A stretch of 41,619 bases of DNA from Gemmatimonadaceae bacterium (GTDB lineage: Bacteria > Latescibacterota > UBA2968 > UBA8231), in assembly GCA_026706075.1 (NCBI GenBank), contig JAPOZM010000118.1:1-41619 (forward strand), read 5' to 3'. The notes under the pieces were generated by a model. That model was not told the origin of the DNA. It saw only the letters and a program-made list of their open reading frames with translations, and did no database searches. This document shows, in pieces, positions 30,026 through 37,815 of this stretch. Numbering within the stretch: position 1 is the stretch's first letter; each line of letters starts with the position of its first letter. The position numbers were made by a program, and so were the translations under genes.

Positions 30026-31531
30026 TCAGCCGCCGGCAGACCCGCCCGCGGCGGCACTGGAGACGGTCAGCAGGTCCAGCTGGCTCTCCCCCGCGGAGTC
30101 CCTGGCCTCGCAGCCTGCGAAGGGGTGGCCGCCGCCGATGCAGTAGGTGCAGAGCCTTCCGGATTCGAGGCCCAGACGCTCGAAGGCGCGCATCATGCCG
30201 CGGGTGGAGATGTAGACCACGGGCAGGCCCATCTTCTCGCTGATCTCCCGGGGCTCCCGGCCGCGGGCGATGAACTCCTCGCCTTTCGGCGGCGTGGGCG
30301 GCATGTCGACGCCGAACATGCATCCCCGCGGGACCCCGTCTTCGGGTACGATGCCGATGGGCGGGGTGTACGAGGCCACGTAGGCCTTCTTCACACCGAG
30401 GGCGTCGTAGAGCAGGTTGCGGGCGCGGATCAGGTTGTTGCCGCGCACGATGCTGTCGTCGATGAGCAGCACCGTCTTCCCCGACAGGCGTGGGCGCAGT
30501 CCGGGCAGCAGATGCAGGTTGTCGTCGATCGACTGCCTCCGGTCCCGGGCCGTCGACCCCTGGAAGGACCGCTCGCCCCGCATCTTGTAGAACACGGGCA
30601 TGAAGGGCAGGCCGCGGACCTGGGCGTAGGAGCGCGCCGCCACCTCGGGACACCGCGGCAGGAAGGTGACCACGTCCACATCCGAGGGGGTGAACTCCTC
30701 GGCCAGGACCTCCCCCAGCTGCTCGCGGATGCGGCGGGCGGCGACGTGGTTGATGATCGAGTCGACATCGGAGATGTAGTTCCACTCGAAGAAGCAGTGA
30801 CGCGGCTGCGGCTCGACCAGGAGTTCCTTGGAGTACTCCCCCTCCGGGGACAGGTAGTAGAGCGACCCGGGATCGAGGTCCTCGATGTACTCGCCGCCGT
30901 TCTTGCGGAAGGCGATGTCCTCGGAGGCGACGCCGTACTTGCCGTCCTTCCAGCCCAGGACCCCCGGCTTGATGCCGGTGCGGTCGCGCAGGACGATCAC
31001 GTCCCGCTTGCGCCAGTCGGCGATGGCCATCGTGTAGGCGCCGGGAACCCGGTGCAGGAAGGCCTCCTCGCCGTCGCGCCGGTAGAGATAGAGGAGGGCC
31101 TCGGTGTCGCACTTCGACTTCATCTGTGAGAGCTCGAGGCCGTCGAAGTACCCGAAATCGATCTGGCCGTTGTGGACGGCGGCCATCTGGCAGTCGCGGA
31201 TCAGGATGTGGCTGCCCCGGTCCTCCACCTGCCCCCCGAGCACGTGGGGGTGGGCGTCGTCGAGGATCTCGTCCTTGCGGCCCTGCGTGGCGTAGCGCAC
31301 GTGGGCCATGTAGGTGTGGTAGCTGGGGCTGGGGAAGATCTTGTGGAGGTCGGTGATGTCGAAGCGGTCGACGCCGCCCGCCCACTTGATGACGTCGATT
31401 CGCCCTTCGCCAACGGCGGCTATCCCCGCCGCTTCCCGGCCCCGGTGCTGAAGGGCGCGGATGAAGGAGTAGGCGTCGTGGAGGGTATGGGCGACGCAGA
31501 ATCCGCAGTTGTGGCGGACGGCGCCTTCCAT
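30026..31531 (-). CDS. purF: Amidophosphoribosyltransferase, divergent PurF
   Basis: A 501-residue enzyme of the first committed purine step (PRPP + Gln to phosphoribosylamine). The N-terminal Ntn glutaminase carries an 8-residue propeptide (MEGAVRHN) before the presumed nucleophile Cys9 (CGF). Other family points: IRALQHRGREAAGIAAV, MAHVRYATQGR, MAAVHNGQIDFG, SKCDTEALLYLY. The phosphoribosyl domain has the PRPP loop TVLLIDDSIVRGNN. Cysteines of a [4Fe-4S] cluster of the Bacillus type are present (RHCFFEW, RGCMFGVD, LCTYCIGGG). Several motifs deviate from mainstream PurF (usually GHVRYSTTG, HNGNL.N), so it may be a lineage-specific form or second copy. It has its own upstream region and ends in a convergent gap. 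Confidence 0.85.
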   Translation of the reverse strand: MEGAVRHNCGFCVAHTLHDAYSFIRALQHRGREAAGIAAVGEGRIDVIKWAGGVDRFDITDLHKIFPSPSYHTYMAHVRYATQGRKDEILDDAHPHVLGGQVEDRGSHILIRDCQMAAVHNGQIDFGYFDGLELSQMKSKCDTEALLYLYRRDGEEAFLHRVPGAYTMAIADWRKRDVIVLRDRTGIKPGVLGWKDGKYGVASEDIAFRKNGGEYIEDLDPGSLYYLSPEGEYSKELLVEPQPRHCFFEWNYISDVDSIINHVAARRIREQLGEVLAEEFTPSDVDVVTFLPRCPEVAARSYAQVRGLPFMPVFYKMRGERSFQGSTARDRRQSIDDNLHLLPGLRPRLSGKTVLLIDDSIVRGNNLIRARNLLYDALGVKKAYVASYTPPIGIVPEDGVPRGCMFGVDMPPTPPKGEEFIARGREPREISEKMGLPVVYISTRGMMRAFERLGLESGRLCTYCIGGGHPFAGCEARDSAGESQLDLLTVSSAAAGGSAGG

Positions 31532-31623
31532 CGAGCTAGTTCACCGTCGCGGATGCGCGGCTCCAGGCCGGGCAGCCGTCCCTGTCATCGGTCGTCACCA
31601 GAGCCACTCCGTCGTCTCACGTG

Positions 31624-31629
31624 AATATA
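31624..31629 (-). promoter_or_regulatory. Candidate -10 element for purF
   Basis: On the - strand TATATT (31629-31624) lies about 90 nt upstream of the purF ATG, in the 128-bp gap after the aldo/keto reductase gene. No good -35 hexamer is seen at 16-18 bp. Confidence 0.3.
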
Positions 31630-31659
31630 CGGCCCCTCGACCCTGGCGGATACACCGCT

Positions 31660-32472
31660 TCACGGCCACCGGGTCTCGAACTCGTCCCGCCCCGAACCGT
31701 AGACCAGGTCTCCGTAAGCGCGCCAGCCGGCGATCTCGGACGGGGTGGGGTCCGGCTCCCGCAGGACGGCGAGGTTGGCCTGCAGCTCCTCGAGGCTCCC
31801 CGGCGCCGTGAGGGCCACCTGCACGGCGTCGTGTCCGAGGGCGAAGCGGTAGCAGTCGGCGGCCGTGGGGACCGGCCCGGACCAGCGGGGATGACCGGCC
31901 GGCAGCCCGCCCCAGCGTGTGCAGGTGAAGGCCACCACGGGGATGCGCCGCTCCAGGGCGGCGGGCAGCACGGCTTCCTCCGCGCCCCGGTGGGCCATGT
32001 TGTAGCGGTGCATGAGCACGTCGATGCGGCCGCTCTCCAGGAGCCGCCGAGCCAGGGGCCGGTTGTGCGCCGTGGCGCCAACGTAGCGGATCCGGCCCGC
32101 CTCCTTCCACCTGTGCAGGAGGCCGACGACGCCGTCGTCGGCGAGCAGTCCGTCCACGTCGTCGCCGGGATGCACGTACTCGGCGTAGAACAGGTCGACG
32201 AGACCCGCCGACAGGCGCTCCTCCACCTGGCACAGGTAGTCCTCGACCTGCGCCGGGTCCCGGCTCTCGGAGCCGGTGGCGCGGAAGACGTCCCTCCGGC
32301 CGCCGAGGCCGGCGAGGCCGTCGACGAGGCCGGTGAAGCCGAGGTTGTAGAAGAAGAACAGGTTGACGCCCGCCTCGAGGGCGGCGGGCACGCAACCCGG
32401 GTCCGTGTTCGGGTGGCCCGCCAGCCCCAGGCGGGAGACGGGGCTGCCGTCGGCACAGAGCAGGGGCCGCAC
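31660..32472 (-). CDS. Aldo/keto reductase-like protein with degenerate active site
   Basis: A 270-residue TIM-barrel protein resembling aldo/keto reductases: SRLGLAGHPNT at the start, LEAGVNLFFFYNLGF, LSAGLVDLFYAEYVHPGDD, GRIRYVGATAHNRPLARRLL, RIPVVAFTCTRWGG, and PGSLEELQANLAVL near the cofactor site. The usual DTAxxYG catalytic Asp/Tyr is replaced by FFFYNLGF, and the TK lysine by ATGSE, so three of the four tetrad residues appear lost; a His remains in YVHPG. Reductase activity is therefore doubtful. The start is GTG at 32472, 17 nt after the glnB stop; the frame is open further upstream over glnB. It is the last gene of the amt-glnB run. Confidence 0.75.
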   Translation of the reverse strand: MRPLLCADGSPVSRLGLAGHPNTDPGCVPAALEAGVNLFFFYNLGFTGLVDGLAGLGGRRDVFRATGSESRDPAQVEDYLCQVEERLSAGLVDLFYAEYVHPGDDVDGLLADDGVVGLLHRWKEAGRIRYVGATAHNRPLARRLLESGRIDVLMHRYNMAHRGAEEAVLPAALERRIPVVAFTCTRWGGLPAGHPRWSGPVPTAADCYRFALGHDAVQVALTAPGSLEELQANLAVLREPDPTPSEIAGWRAYGDLVYGSGRDEFETRWP

Positions 32473-32489
32473 CGTCCCGGCTGGCGCCG

Positions 32490-32828
32490 TCAGATCGCCG
32501 ATTCCCCGGTCTCCCCGGTGCGGATGCGGACCACCTCGTCGACGGAGAGCACGAAGATCTTGCCGTCGCCGATGTGTCCCGTGCCGGCCGCTTCCTTCAC
32601 CGCGTCGATGGAGCGTTGGGCGATCGAGTCGGCCACGACCACGTCGATCTGCAGTTTCGGCGTGAAGTCGATGTTGTACTCGGAGCCGCGGTAGATCTCC
32701 CGGTGCCCCTTCTGCCGCCCGAATCCCTTCACCTCGCTCACCGTCATGCCCATCACGCCCAGCTCGCTCAGGGCCTCCTTGACCCTCTCGAGCGCGTTGG
32801 GACGAATGATGCACTTCAGCAGCTTCAT
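32490..32828 (-). CDS. glnB: Nitrogen regulatory protein P-II
   Basis: A 112-residue PII signal protein that senses 2-oxoglutarate and ATP/ADP and, when beside amt, usually blocks the ammonium channel (GlnK role). The T-loop YRGSEYNIDFTPKLQIDVVV has the uridylylatable Tyr51. The B-loop region (AAGTGHIGDGKIFVL) and C-loop VVRIRTGETGESAI are intact. The ATG lies 37 nt after the amt stop. Whether to call it glnB or glnK rests on context; linkage to amt favours GlnK function. Confidence 0.95.
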   Translation of the reverse strand: MKLLKCIIRPNALERVKEALSELGVMGMTVSEVKGFGRQKGHREIYRGSEYNIDFTPKLQIDVVVADSIAQRSIDAVKEAAGTGHIGDGKIFVLSVDEVVRIRTGETGESAI

Positions 32829-32865
32829 GGCCTCATCCCTCCTTCGGCGGAACGACCGTCAACCG

Positions 32866-34239
32866 TCAAACCTCCGAATAGTAGCCCTGCTCGTTGTGCA
32901 GGGAGATGTCCAGACCGCGGTCCTCCTCCTCCTCGTCGACGCGCAGGCCGATGACGGCATCGACGGCCTTGAGGATGACGAAGGAGAGCACGGCGCAGTA
33001 GATGGTGGTGACGAGCACCCCCACGATCTGCGCCCACACCTGGCTGCCCATGGTGTGGGTCACTCCGGCGGCGGTGCCGGCGAAGCCCTGTCCGCCGAGA
33101 GACTCGGCGGCGAAGACCCCCGTGAGAATGGCGCCGGCCATGCCGCCGATGCCGTGGACGCCGAAGACGTCGAGGGAGTCGTCGTAGCCGAGGCGCTGCT
33201 TGAGGGTGGTGGCGCCCAGGAAGCACAGAACTCCTGCGGCGGCGCCGATGGCGATGGCCCCGAGGGGACCGACGCTGCCCGAGGCGGGGGTGATGGCCAC
33301 CATGCCTCCCACGGCGCCGGTGACGACGCCGAGGACGCTCGCCTTGCCGTGCTTGATCCACTCCACCACCATCCACGCGGCGGCGGCGGCGGCCGTGGCT
33401 GCCTGGGTGACGAGCATGGCCATGCCCGCGGCGCCGTCGGCGGCCAGGGCCGAGCCGGCGTTGAAGCCGAACCAGCCGACCCACAGCATGGAGGCGCCGA
33501 TGACGGTAATCACCAGGCTGTGCGGCGGGATGAGGGTGTCCGGATAGCCGCGGCGCTTGCCGATGACCAGGGCCGCCACCAGGGCCGCTACGCCGGAGTT
33601 GATGTGGACCACGGTGCCGCCGGCGAAGTCGAGGATGCCCAGGTCCCAGAAGAAGGCGCCATCGCCGCTCCAGGTCATGTGGCAGATCGGCGCGTAGACC
33701 ACGGTGACCCAGACCACCATGAAGAGCAGCATGGCCGAGAACTTCATGCGCTCGGCGAAGGCGCCGACGATCAGGGCCGGGGTGATGATGGCGAAGGTCA
33801 GCTGGAAGGTGACGAAGACCGTCTCGGGCACCGTGCCGGTGAGGGCGTCGATGCCGACGCCGCGCAGCAGGGCCTTGTCGAGGCCGCCAACGAAGGAGGC
33901 GGCGTTGGTGACGCCCGCTTCCATCCCCCCGGTGTCGAAGGCCAGGCTGTAGCCCCAGACCACCCAGACCAGGGTCATCACCGCCGCCAGGGCGAAGCAC
34001 TGCATCAGCACGGAGAGCACGTTCTTGGTGCGCACCAGGCCGCCGTAGAACAGGGCCAGCCCGGGGATCGTCATGGACAGCACGAGGGCCGTGGAGGTCA
34101 GCATCCATGCCGTGTCCCCGGAGTCGAGGCCCTCGGCCCCGGCCGCGGCCGGGGCCAGGAGCCAGGTGAGCATGGCGCCGCACAGGACCGCCCGGCGTCG
34201 GTCCCGGGGCCCGTTCTTCGATGAGGCTGTTTCTGCCAT
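32866..34239 (-). CDS. amt: Ammonium transporter
   Basis: A 457-residue Amt/MEP/Rh channel. An N-terminal hydrophobic segment (AVLCGAMLTWLLAPAAAGA) looks like a cleavable signal, then 11 membrane helices follow. Landmarks: LALFYGGLVRTKNVLSVLMQ, FAERMKFSAMLLFMVVW, the first pore His in LDFAGGTVVHINSGVAALV, LWVGWFGFNAGSA and the second pore His in DVFGVHGIGGMAGAILTGVF. The acidic tail (VDEEEEDRG) is like that of other Amt proteins that dock PII. It is followed by glnB, and preceded 39 nt upstream by the Rieske protein B gene with no room for a strong separate promoter. Confidence 0.96.
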   Translation of the reverse strand: MAETASSKNGPRDRRRAVLCGAMLTWLLAPAAAGAEGLDSGDTAWMLTSTALVLSMTIPGLALFYGGLVRTKNVLSVLMQCFALAAVMTLVWVVWGYSLAFDTGGMEAGVTNAASFVGGLDKALLRGVGIDALTGTVPETVFVTFQLTFAIITPALIVGAFAERMKFSAMLLFMVVWVTVVYAPICHMTWSGDGAFFWDLGILDFAGGTVVHINSGVAALVAALVIGKRRGYPDTLIPPHSLVITVIGASMLWVGWFGFNAGSALAADGAAGMAMLVTQAATAAAAAAWMVVEWIKHGKASVLGVVTGAVGGMVAITPASGSVGPLGAIAIGAAAGVLCFLGATTLKQRLGYDDSLDVFGVHGIGGMAGAILTGVFAAESLGGQGFAGTAAGVTHTMGSQVWAQIVGVLVTTIYCAVLSFVILKAVDAVIGLRVDEEEEDRGLDISLHNEQGYYSEV

Positions 34240-34278
34240 GGTGCCCTTTCCGTGATGATGCAGCTTCTGTGGCCCGGG

Positions 34279-36024
34279 CTACTCGTACAGCTCCACCGCC
34301 GTCTCGCCGCGGGCGAAGCGCTGGGCCGTGGCCGCCGCCGACTGGCTGCCGATCCGGCGGCGCGTGTCCGCCGCCCAGCGCGACAGTCCCACGAGGAGCT
34401 GGTTGCGCGCCGGGTGGCCGGCGCAGCGCTCCCACTCGTCGAAGACGGTGCGCAGGGTGTGCAGCAGATCCCAGCCGTTGTCGTCGCTCAGGATGACCAG
34501 GCCCAGCTCGCGCAGCAGGCGGTCGCCGTCGTGGCCGCCGTTGAGGTAGTCCCGCGTCATGCGGCCGATGCGGCGCACCTGGATCGACTCGATGGCCTCG
34601 ACGATCCGCTCGAGGGCGGCATCCTCCTCCCCGGGGGCGGTACCGTTGCCCGAGGCGGCTTCGGCCTCGAGCCGGCGCTGGGGGATGTTGAGCCAGCGGT
34701 CGTCGAAGAACTGCCAGGCGGCGTGGTAGAGCGCCCTCCGGGCCGCCCCCGCCCCGGCACGGCGGTTGACGGTGCGCACCGCCGAGGCCAGGGACATCTC
34801 CCAGGCCAGGTCCCCCCATCCCGGGCTCATGCCCACCGGCGTGCGCGCCATGCGGTCGGCGGCGAGCATCACCATCGAGGTGGCCAGCTGCTCGACGCCG
34901 GCCCCTTCCTTCAGCGCCCGGGTCACGGCGTCGAAGGTGGTGCGCACGTTGCCGCTCACCAGGCCGTCGACGAAGGCGGCCTCGTCGAACTCGCCCGAGG
35001 CCTCGTCCGGGTCGTCGGGGATCGGCGTCTCCTCGAAGAGGTCCATGGCCTCGCGCAGCAGATCGCCGGGAACGCCCCGGCCGCGGCCGAGCATCTTCGC
35101 CGCGGTGTTGCAGACCAGTTCCTCGCTGGTCTCCCAGCCGAACTCGTCGAGCAACTCCATGAGGTAACCGAGGTTGCGCAGGTTGTCGCGGACGGCGATG
35201 AAGTGGGGGGCCACGGCGCACTCGAAGAGCAGGGGCGGTATGTCGTCGTCGTGGCCGCCTTGGCCGCGGAGGGTGAGGAGGCACTTCTCGATCCCCTCCC
35301 ACATCTTGTCCTCGGAGAAGTAGCGCACCCAGCCGGCGAGCTTGTCGTAGGGGACCGTGTCCCCTTCGGCGACCCCGGGCAGGGCCCGAAGGGGGGGCCG
35401 GTCTCCGGCGCGCCCCGAGGCGGCCGTGGCGGCCATCATCAGGGGGATCAGCCGCTCCTCCGGCTCGTAGCGGCGGGCCACGGCGAGACCGTTGACGAAG
35501 AGGGCCACCTCGTTGCCCGCCTGACGCGCATCGAGCTGGGTCGCCGCGTAGCGGCCCATGTGGCGCACCAGCTTCTCGAGGGTCTCGCCCTCGGAGACGC
35601 CGCGGGCCAGGAGGATGGCGATCGCCTTGGAGAGGGTCCAGCTGTCGCCGTTGTTCAGGCCCTCCTCCAGCAGCAGGAAGTGGGCGTCGTCCGGGCGGGA
35701 GCCGCCGCTCCCCACGTCGATGTGGATCTCGCCGTCCCGCACCTCCACCGGGTAGGTATCGAGGTCGTCGCAGCCGCCGGTGAAACAGCCGCCGCCGCCC
35801 AGGTCGTAGCTGTACCCGTGCCAGTCGCAGGTCAGCACGCCGTCGCGCACGATGCCGCGGGTGAGGGGGTAGCCCATGTGCGGACACTGGTTGTCGGTGG
35901 CGTAGTAGCGCCCCCGGTGCTGGAAGAGGGCCACGCTCCGGCCCTCGACGCGGACCGCCTTCGGCTGGCCCTCGGTCACCTCGTCGACGGAGGCAACCCT
36001 CACGAAGTCTCCATTCACGCTCAT
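34279..36024 (-). CDS. Rieske [2Fe-2S] protein with unrecognised helical C-terminal domain (B)
   Basis: A 581-residue protein. Residues ~6-110 form a Rieske ferredoxin-type domain: ligands Cys47/His49 (CPHMGYPL) and Cys66/His69 (CDWHGYSYDL), CxH-16-CxxH. The remaining ~470 residues are alpha-helical and unknown to me, but align along their whole length with the neighbouring protein A: LNNGDSWTLSKAIAILLARG, LVRHMGRYAA, PPLLFECAV, FGWETSEELV, ADRMARTPV, YHAAWQFFDDRWLNIP, HPARNQLLVGLSRWAADTR. No signal peptide or membrane helix is present, so it is cytoplasmic. The ATG at 36024 overlaps the stop of A (ATGA); the frame is open further upstream over A. It is not a classical ring-hydroxylating oxygenase: no recognisable 2-His-1-carboxylate catalytic domain is seen. 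An electron-transfer or oxygenase role is inferred from the Rieske centre only. Confidence 0.85.
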   Translation of the reverse strand: MSVNGDFVRVASVDEVTEGQPKAVRVEGRSVALFQHRGRYYATDNQCPHMGYPLTRGIVRDGVLTCDWHGYSYDLGGGGCFTGGCDDLDTYPVEVRDGEIHIDVGSGGSRPDDAHFLLLEEGLNNGDSWTLSKAIAILLARGVSEGETLEKLVRHMGRYAATQLDARQAGNEVALFVNGLAVARRYEPEERLIPLMMAATAASGRAGDRPPLRALPGVAEGDTVPYDKLAGWVRYFSEDKMWEGIEKCLLTLRGQGGHDDDIPPLLFECAVAPHFIAVRDNLRNLGYLMELLDEFGWETSEELVCNTAAKMLGRGRGVPGDLLREAMDLFEETPIPDDPDEASGEFDEAAFVDGLVSGNVRTTFDAVTRALKEGAGVEQLATSMVMLAADRMARTPVGMSPGWGDLAWEMSLASAVRTVNRRAGAGAARRALYHAAWQFFDDRWLNIPQRRLEAEAASGNGTAPGEEDAALERIVEAIESIQVRRIGRMTRDYLNGGHDGDRLLRELGLVILSDDNGWDLLHTLRTVFDEWERCAGHPARNQLLVGLSRWAADTRRRIGSQSAAATAQRFARGETAVELYE

Positions 36025-37799
36025 GGCTGGGCCGGCTCCTCGTCGGCGAAGACGTCGATGGTGGTGAGGCCCTCGGCGAAGCGCAGGGCCGTGGTCGTGG
36101 CCGCGCCGCTGGCCTTGCTGGTGCGCACGTCGGTGGCGTACCGCGCCAGGCCCGCCACCAACTGGTCCGCCGACGGGTGGCCGGCGCCGAGGGCGGCGTC
36201 GGGGCCGCGGGTGCCGTCGAACTCGTCGGCCACGGCGTACAGGGTCGGCAGCAGCCGGGCGCCGGTGTCGTTCCACAGGATCAGGACCCCCAGCCGCTGC
36301 AGCAGGAGATCGGCGTCGAGGCCGGCGGCCAGGTATCCGGCGGCGCTCTCGCCGGCGGCGTGGACATCCAGGGTCTGGACCGCCCGCGCCACCTCCTCGA
36401 TGCCCTCGGCCGGGGCGGCCGTCAACGGCGCCACCTCCGGGGGCTCGGACAGGGGCCGGGCGGGGATGTTGAGCCAGCGGTCGGCGAAGAGGTGCCAGGC
36501 CGCGTGGAAGAGCCCCATGGCCGCCACGCGGGGGCCGCCGATGCGCAGGGCCGTGCGCAACGACCGGGCCAGCTCCAGCTCCAGGGTGAGGCAGCTCCAG
36601 CCGGCGTCGACGTTCACCGGCGTGCGCGCCATGCGGTCGGCGGCCACCAGCAGGAAGGTGGTGATCAGGCGCTGCAGGGACACGCCGGCCTGCAGCGTCC
36701 GCGCCAGGGAGTCGAAGGAGCGGTCCAGGTCGCCGCTGAGCAGGTCCGCCGCCAGGGCGTCCTCGTCGAACTCGAGCCCCTGCCCGGGAGACTCCGCCGC
36801 CTGATCGATGACGCCGGAGAGGTCGCGCATCTTGCGGATGGCGTCGCGGCGGAACAGCTCAGGCTCGCCGCGTCCCTGTCCCACCGTGCGGGACCCGAGG
36901 TTGAGGACCAGCTCGGACGACGCCTCCCAGCCGAAGCGGTCCACCACGTCGGCCAGGCAGGAGAGGGTGACGAGGTTGCCGCCGAAGCCGAGGAACCCGG
37001 GCTGCACGGCGCACTCGAAGAGCAGCGGCAGGACGCGCTCCGTGTCGCCGCGGGAACGGGTGGTGAAGAGGCAGCGCTCGATGCGGTTGGCCTGGCCGTT
37101 GCGCGAGAACACGCGCACCCAGTCCTCGAGGCGCTCCTGCGTCACCGGCTCGGGCAGGGGCACGACCCGCAGCCGCGAAGCCGCCTCGCCCGAGGCGGCG
37201 GTGGCCGCCGTGGCCAGGCAGGCGAGCTGATCGGCGCCGTCGTAGCGGTCGGCCACCGCCAGGCCGCCCACCAGGCGCCCCAGGTCGGTGCCCGCCTCGT
37301 CGCCGCCGGAGCTGGCCACGCGGCGGCCGAAGTGGCGCAGCACCACGGCCACCACCTCCTCCCGCGGCACGCCGCCGCGGGACAGCAGGGCCAGGGCCTT
37401 GGAGATCGTCCAGCGGTCGCCGTGGAGGAGCCCCTCGCGCAGCAGCTCGAGGTGCACCTCCCTGCGCCGGTAGCCCTTCTCCTCCACCTGGATCCACACC
37501 TGGCCGCCGCGGATCTCCACCGGGAAGACGGCGAGGTCGTCGCACATGTTGTTGAAGCAGCCGCCGCCCTCCAGGTCGAAGCGCCGCCCGTGCCAGTCGC
37601 AGGTGACGACGCCGTTGCGCACCACCCCGCGCGTGAGGGGGTAGCCCATGTGGGGGCACTGGTTGTCGGTGGCGTAGATGCGCCCTCCCTCGTTGAAGAG
37701 GGCGACGCTGCGGCCTTCTCCGCCGAGGCGGACCGCCTTGGCCTGGCCGGGCTCGATCTCCTCGACCGCGGCCACCTGCATCCAGCCGTTCTCGTTCAC
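36021..37799 (-). CDS. Rieske [2Fe-2S] protein with unrecognised helical C-terminal domain (A)
   Basis: A 592-residue paralogue of protein B. Rieske ligands are Cys48/His50 (CPHMGYPL) and Cys67/His70 (CDWHGRRFDL). The long C-terminal part shares LLHGDRWTISKALALLSRGG, VLRHFGRRVAS, LPLLFECAV, FGWEASSELV, ADRMARTPV, FHAAWHLFADRWLNIPAR and HPSADQLVAGLARYATDVR with B, showing a tandem duplication and a shared domain of unknown fold. The DNA around the Rieske sites (37586-37677 and 35826-35915) is still nearly identical. The start is GTG at 37799 with GAGGAGAGG upstream, 16 nt after the polA stop. Two related subunits next to each other suggest a heteromer. Function is unknown. Confidence 0.85.
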   Translation of the reverse strand: MNENGWMQVAAVEEIEPGQAKAVRLGGEGRSVALFNEGGRIYATDNQCPHMGYPLTRGVVRNGVVTCDWHGRRFDLEGGGCFNNMCDDLAVFPVEIRGGQVWIQVEEKGYRRREVHLELLREGLLHGDRWTISKALALLSRGGVPREEVVAVVLRHFGRRVASSGGDEAGTDLGRLVGGLAVADRYDGADQLACLATAATAASGEAASRLRVVPLPEPVTQERLEDWVRVFSRNGQANRIERCLFTTRSRGDTERVLPLLFECAVQPGFLGFGGNLVTLSCLADVVDRFGWEASSELVLNLGSRTVGQGRGEPELFRRDAIRKMRDLSGVIDQAAESPGQGLEFDEDALAADLLSGDLDRSFDSLARTLQAGVSLQRLITTFLLVAADRMARTPVNVDAGWSCLTLELELARSLRTALRIGGPRVAAMGLFHAAWHLFADRWLNIPARPLSEPPEVAPLTAAPAEGIEEVARAVQTLDVHAAGESAAGYLAAGLDADLLLQRLGVLILWNDTGARLLPTLYAVADEFDGTRGPDAALGAGHPSADQLVAGLARYATDVRTSKASGAATTTALRFAEGLTTIDVFADEEPAQP

Positions 37800-37815
37800 T
37801 CTTCTTCCTCTCCTC

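Noticed and set aside
35826..37677. Near-identical DNA segments in the two Rieske genes, considered as a mobile repeat
   Set aside because: The similarity covers both entire genes at protein level and is best explained by tandem gene duplication, not by an inserted repeat.
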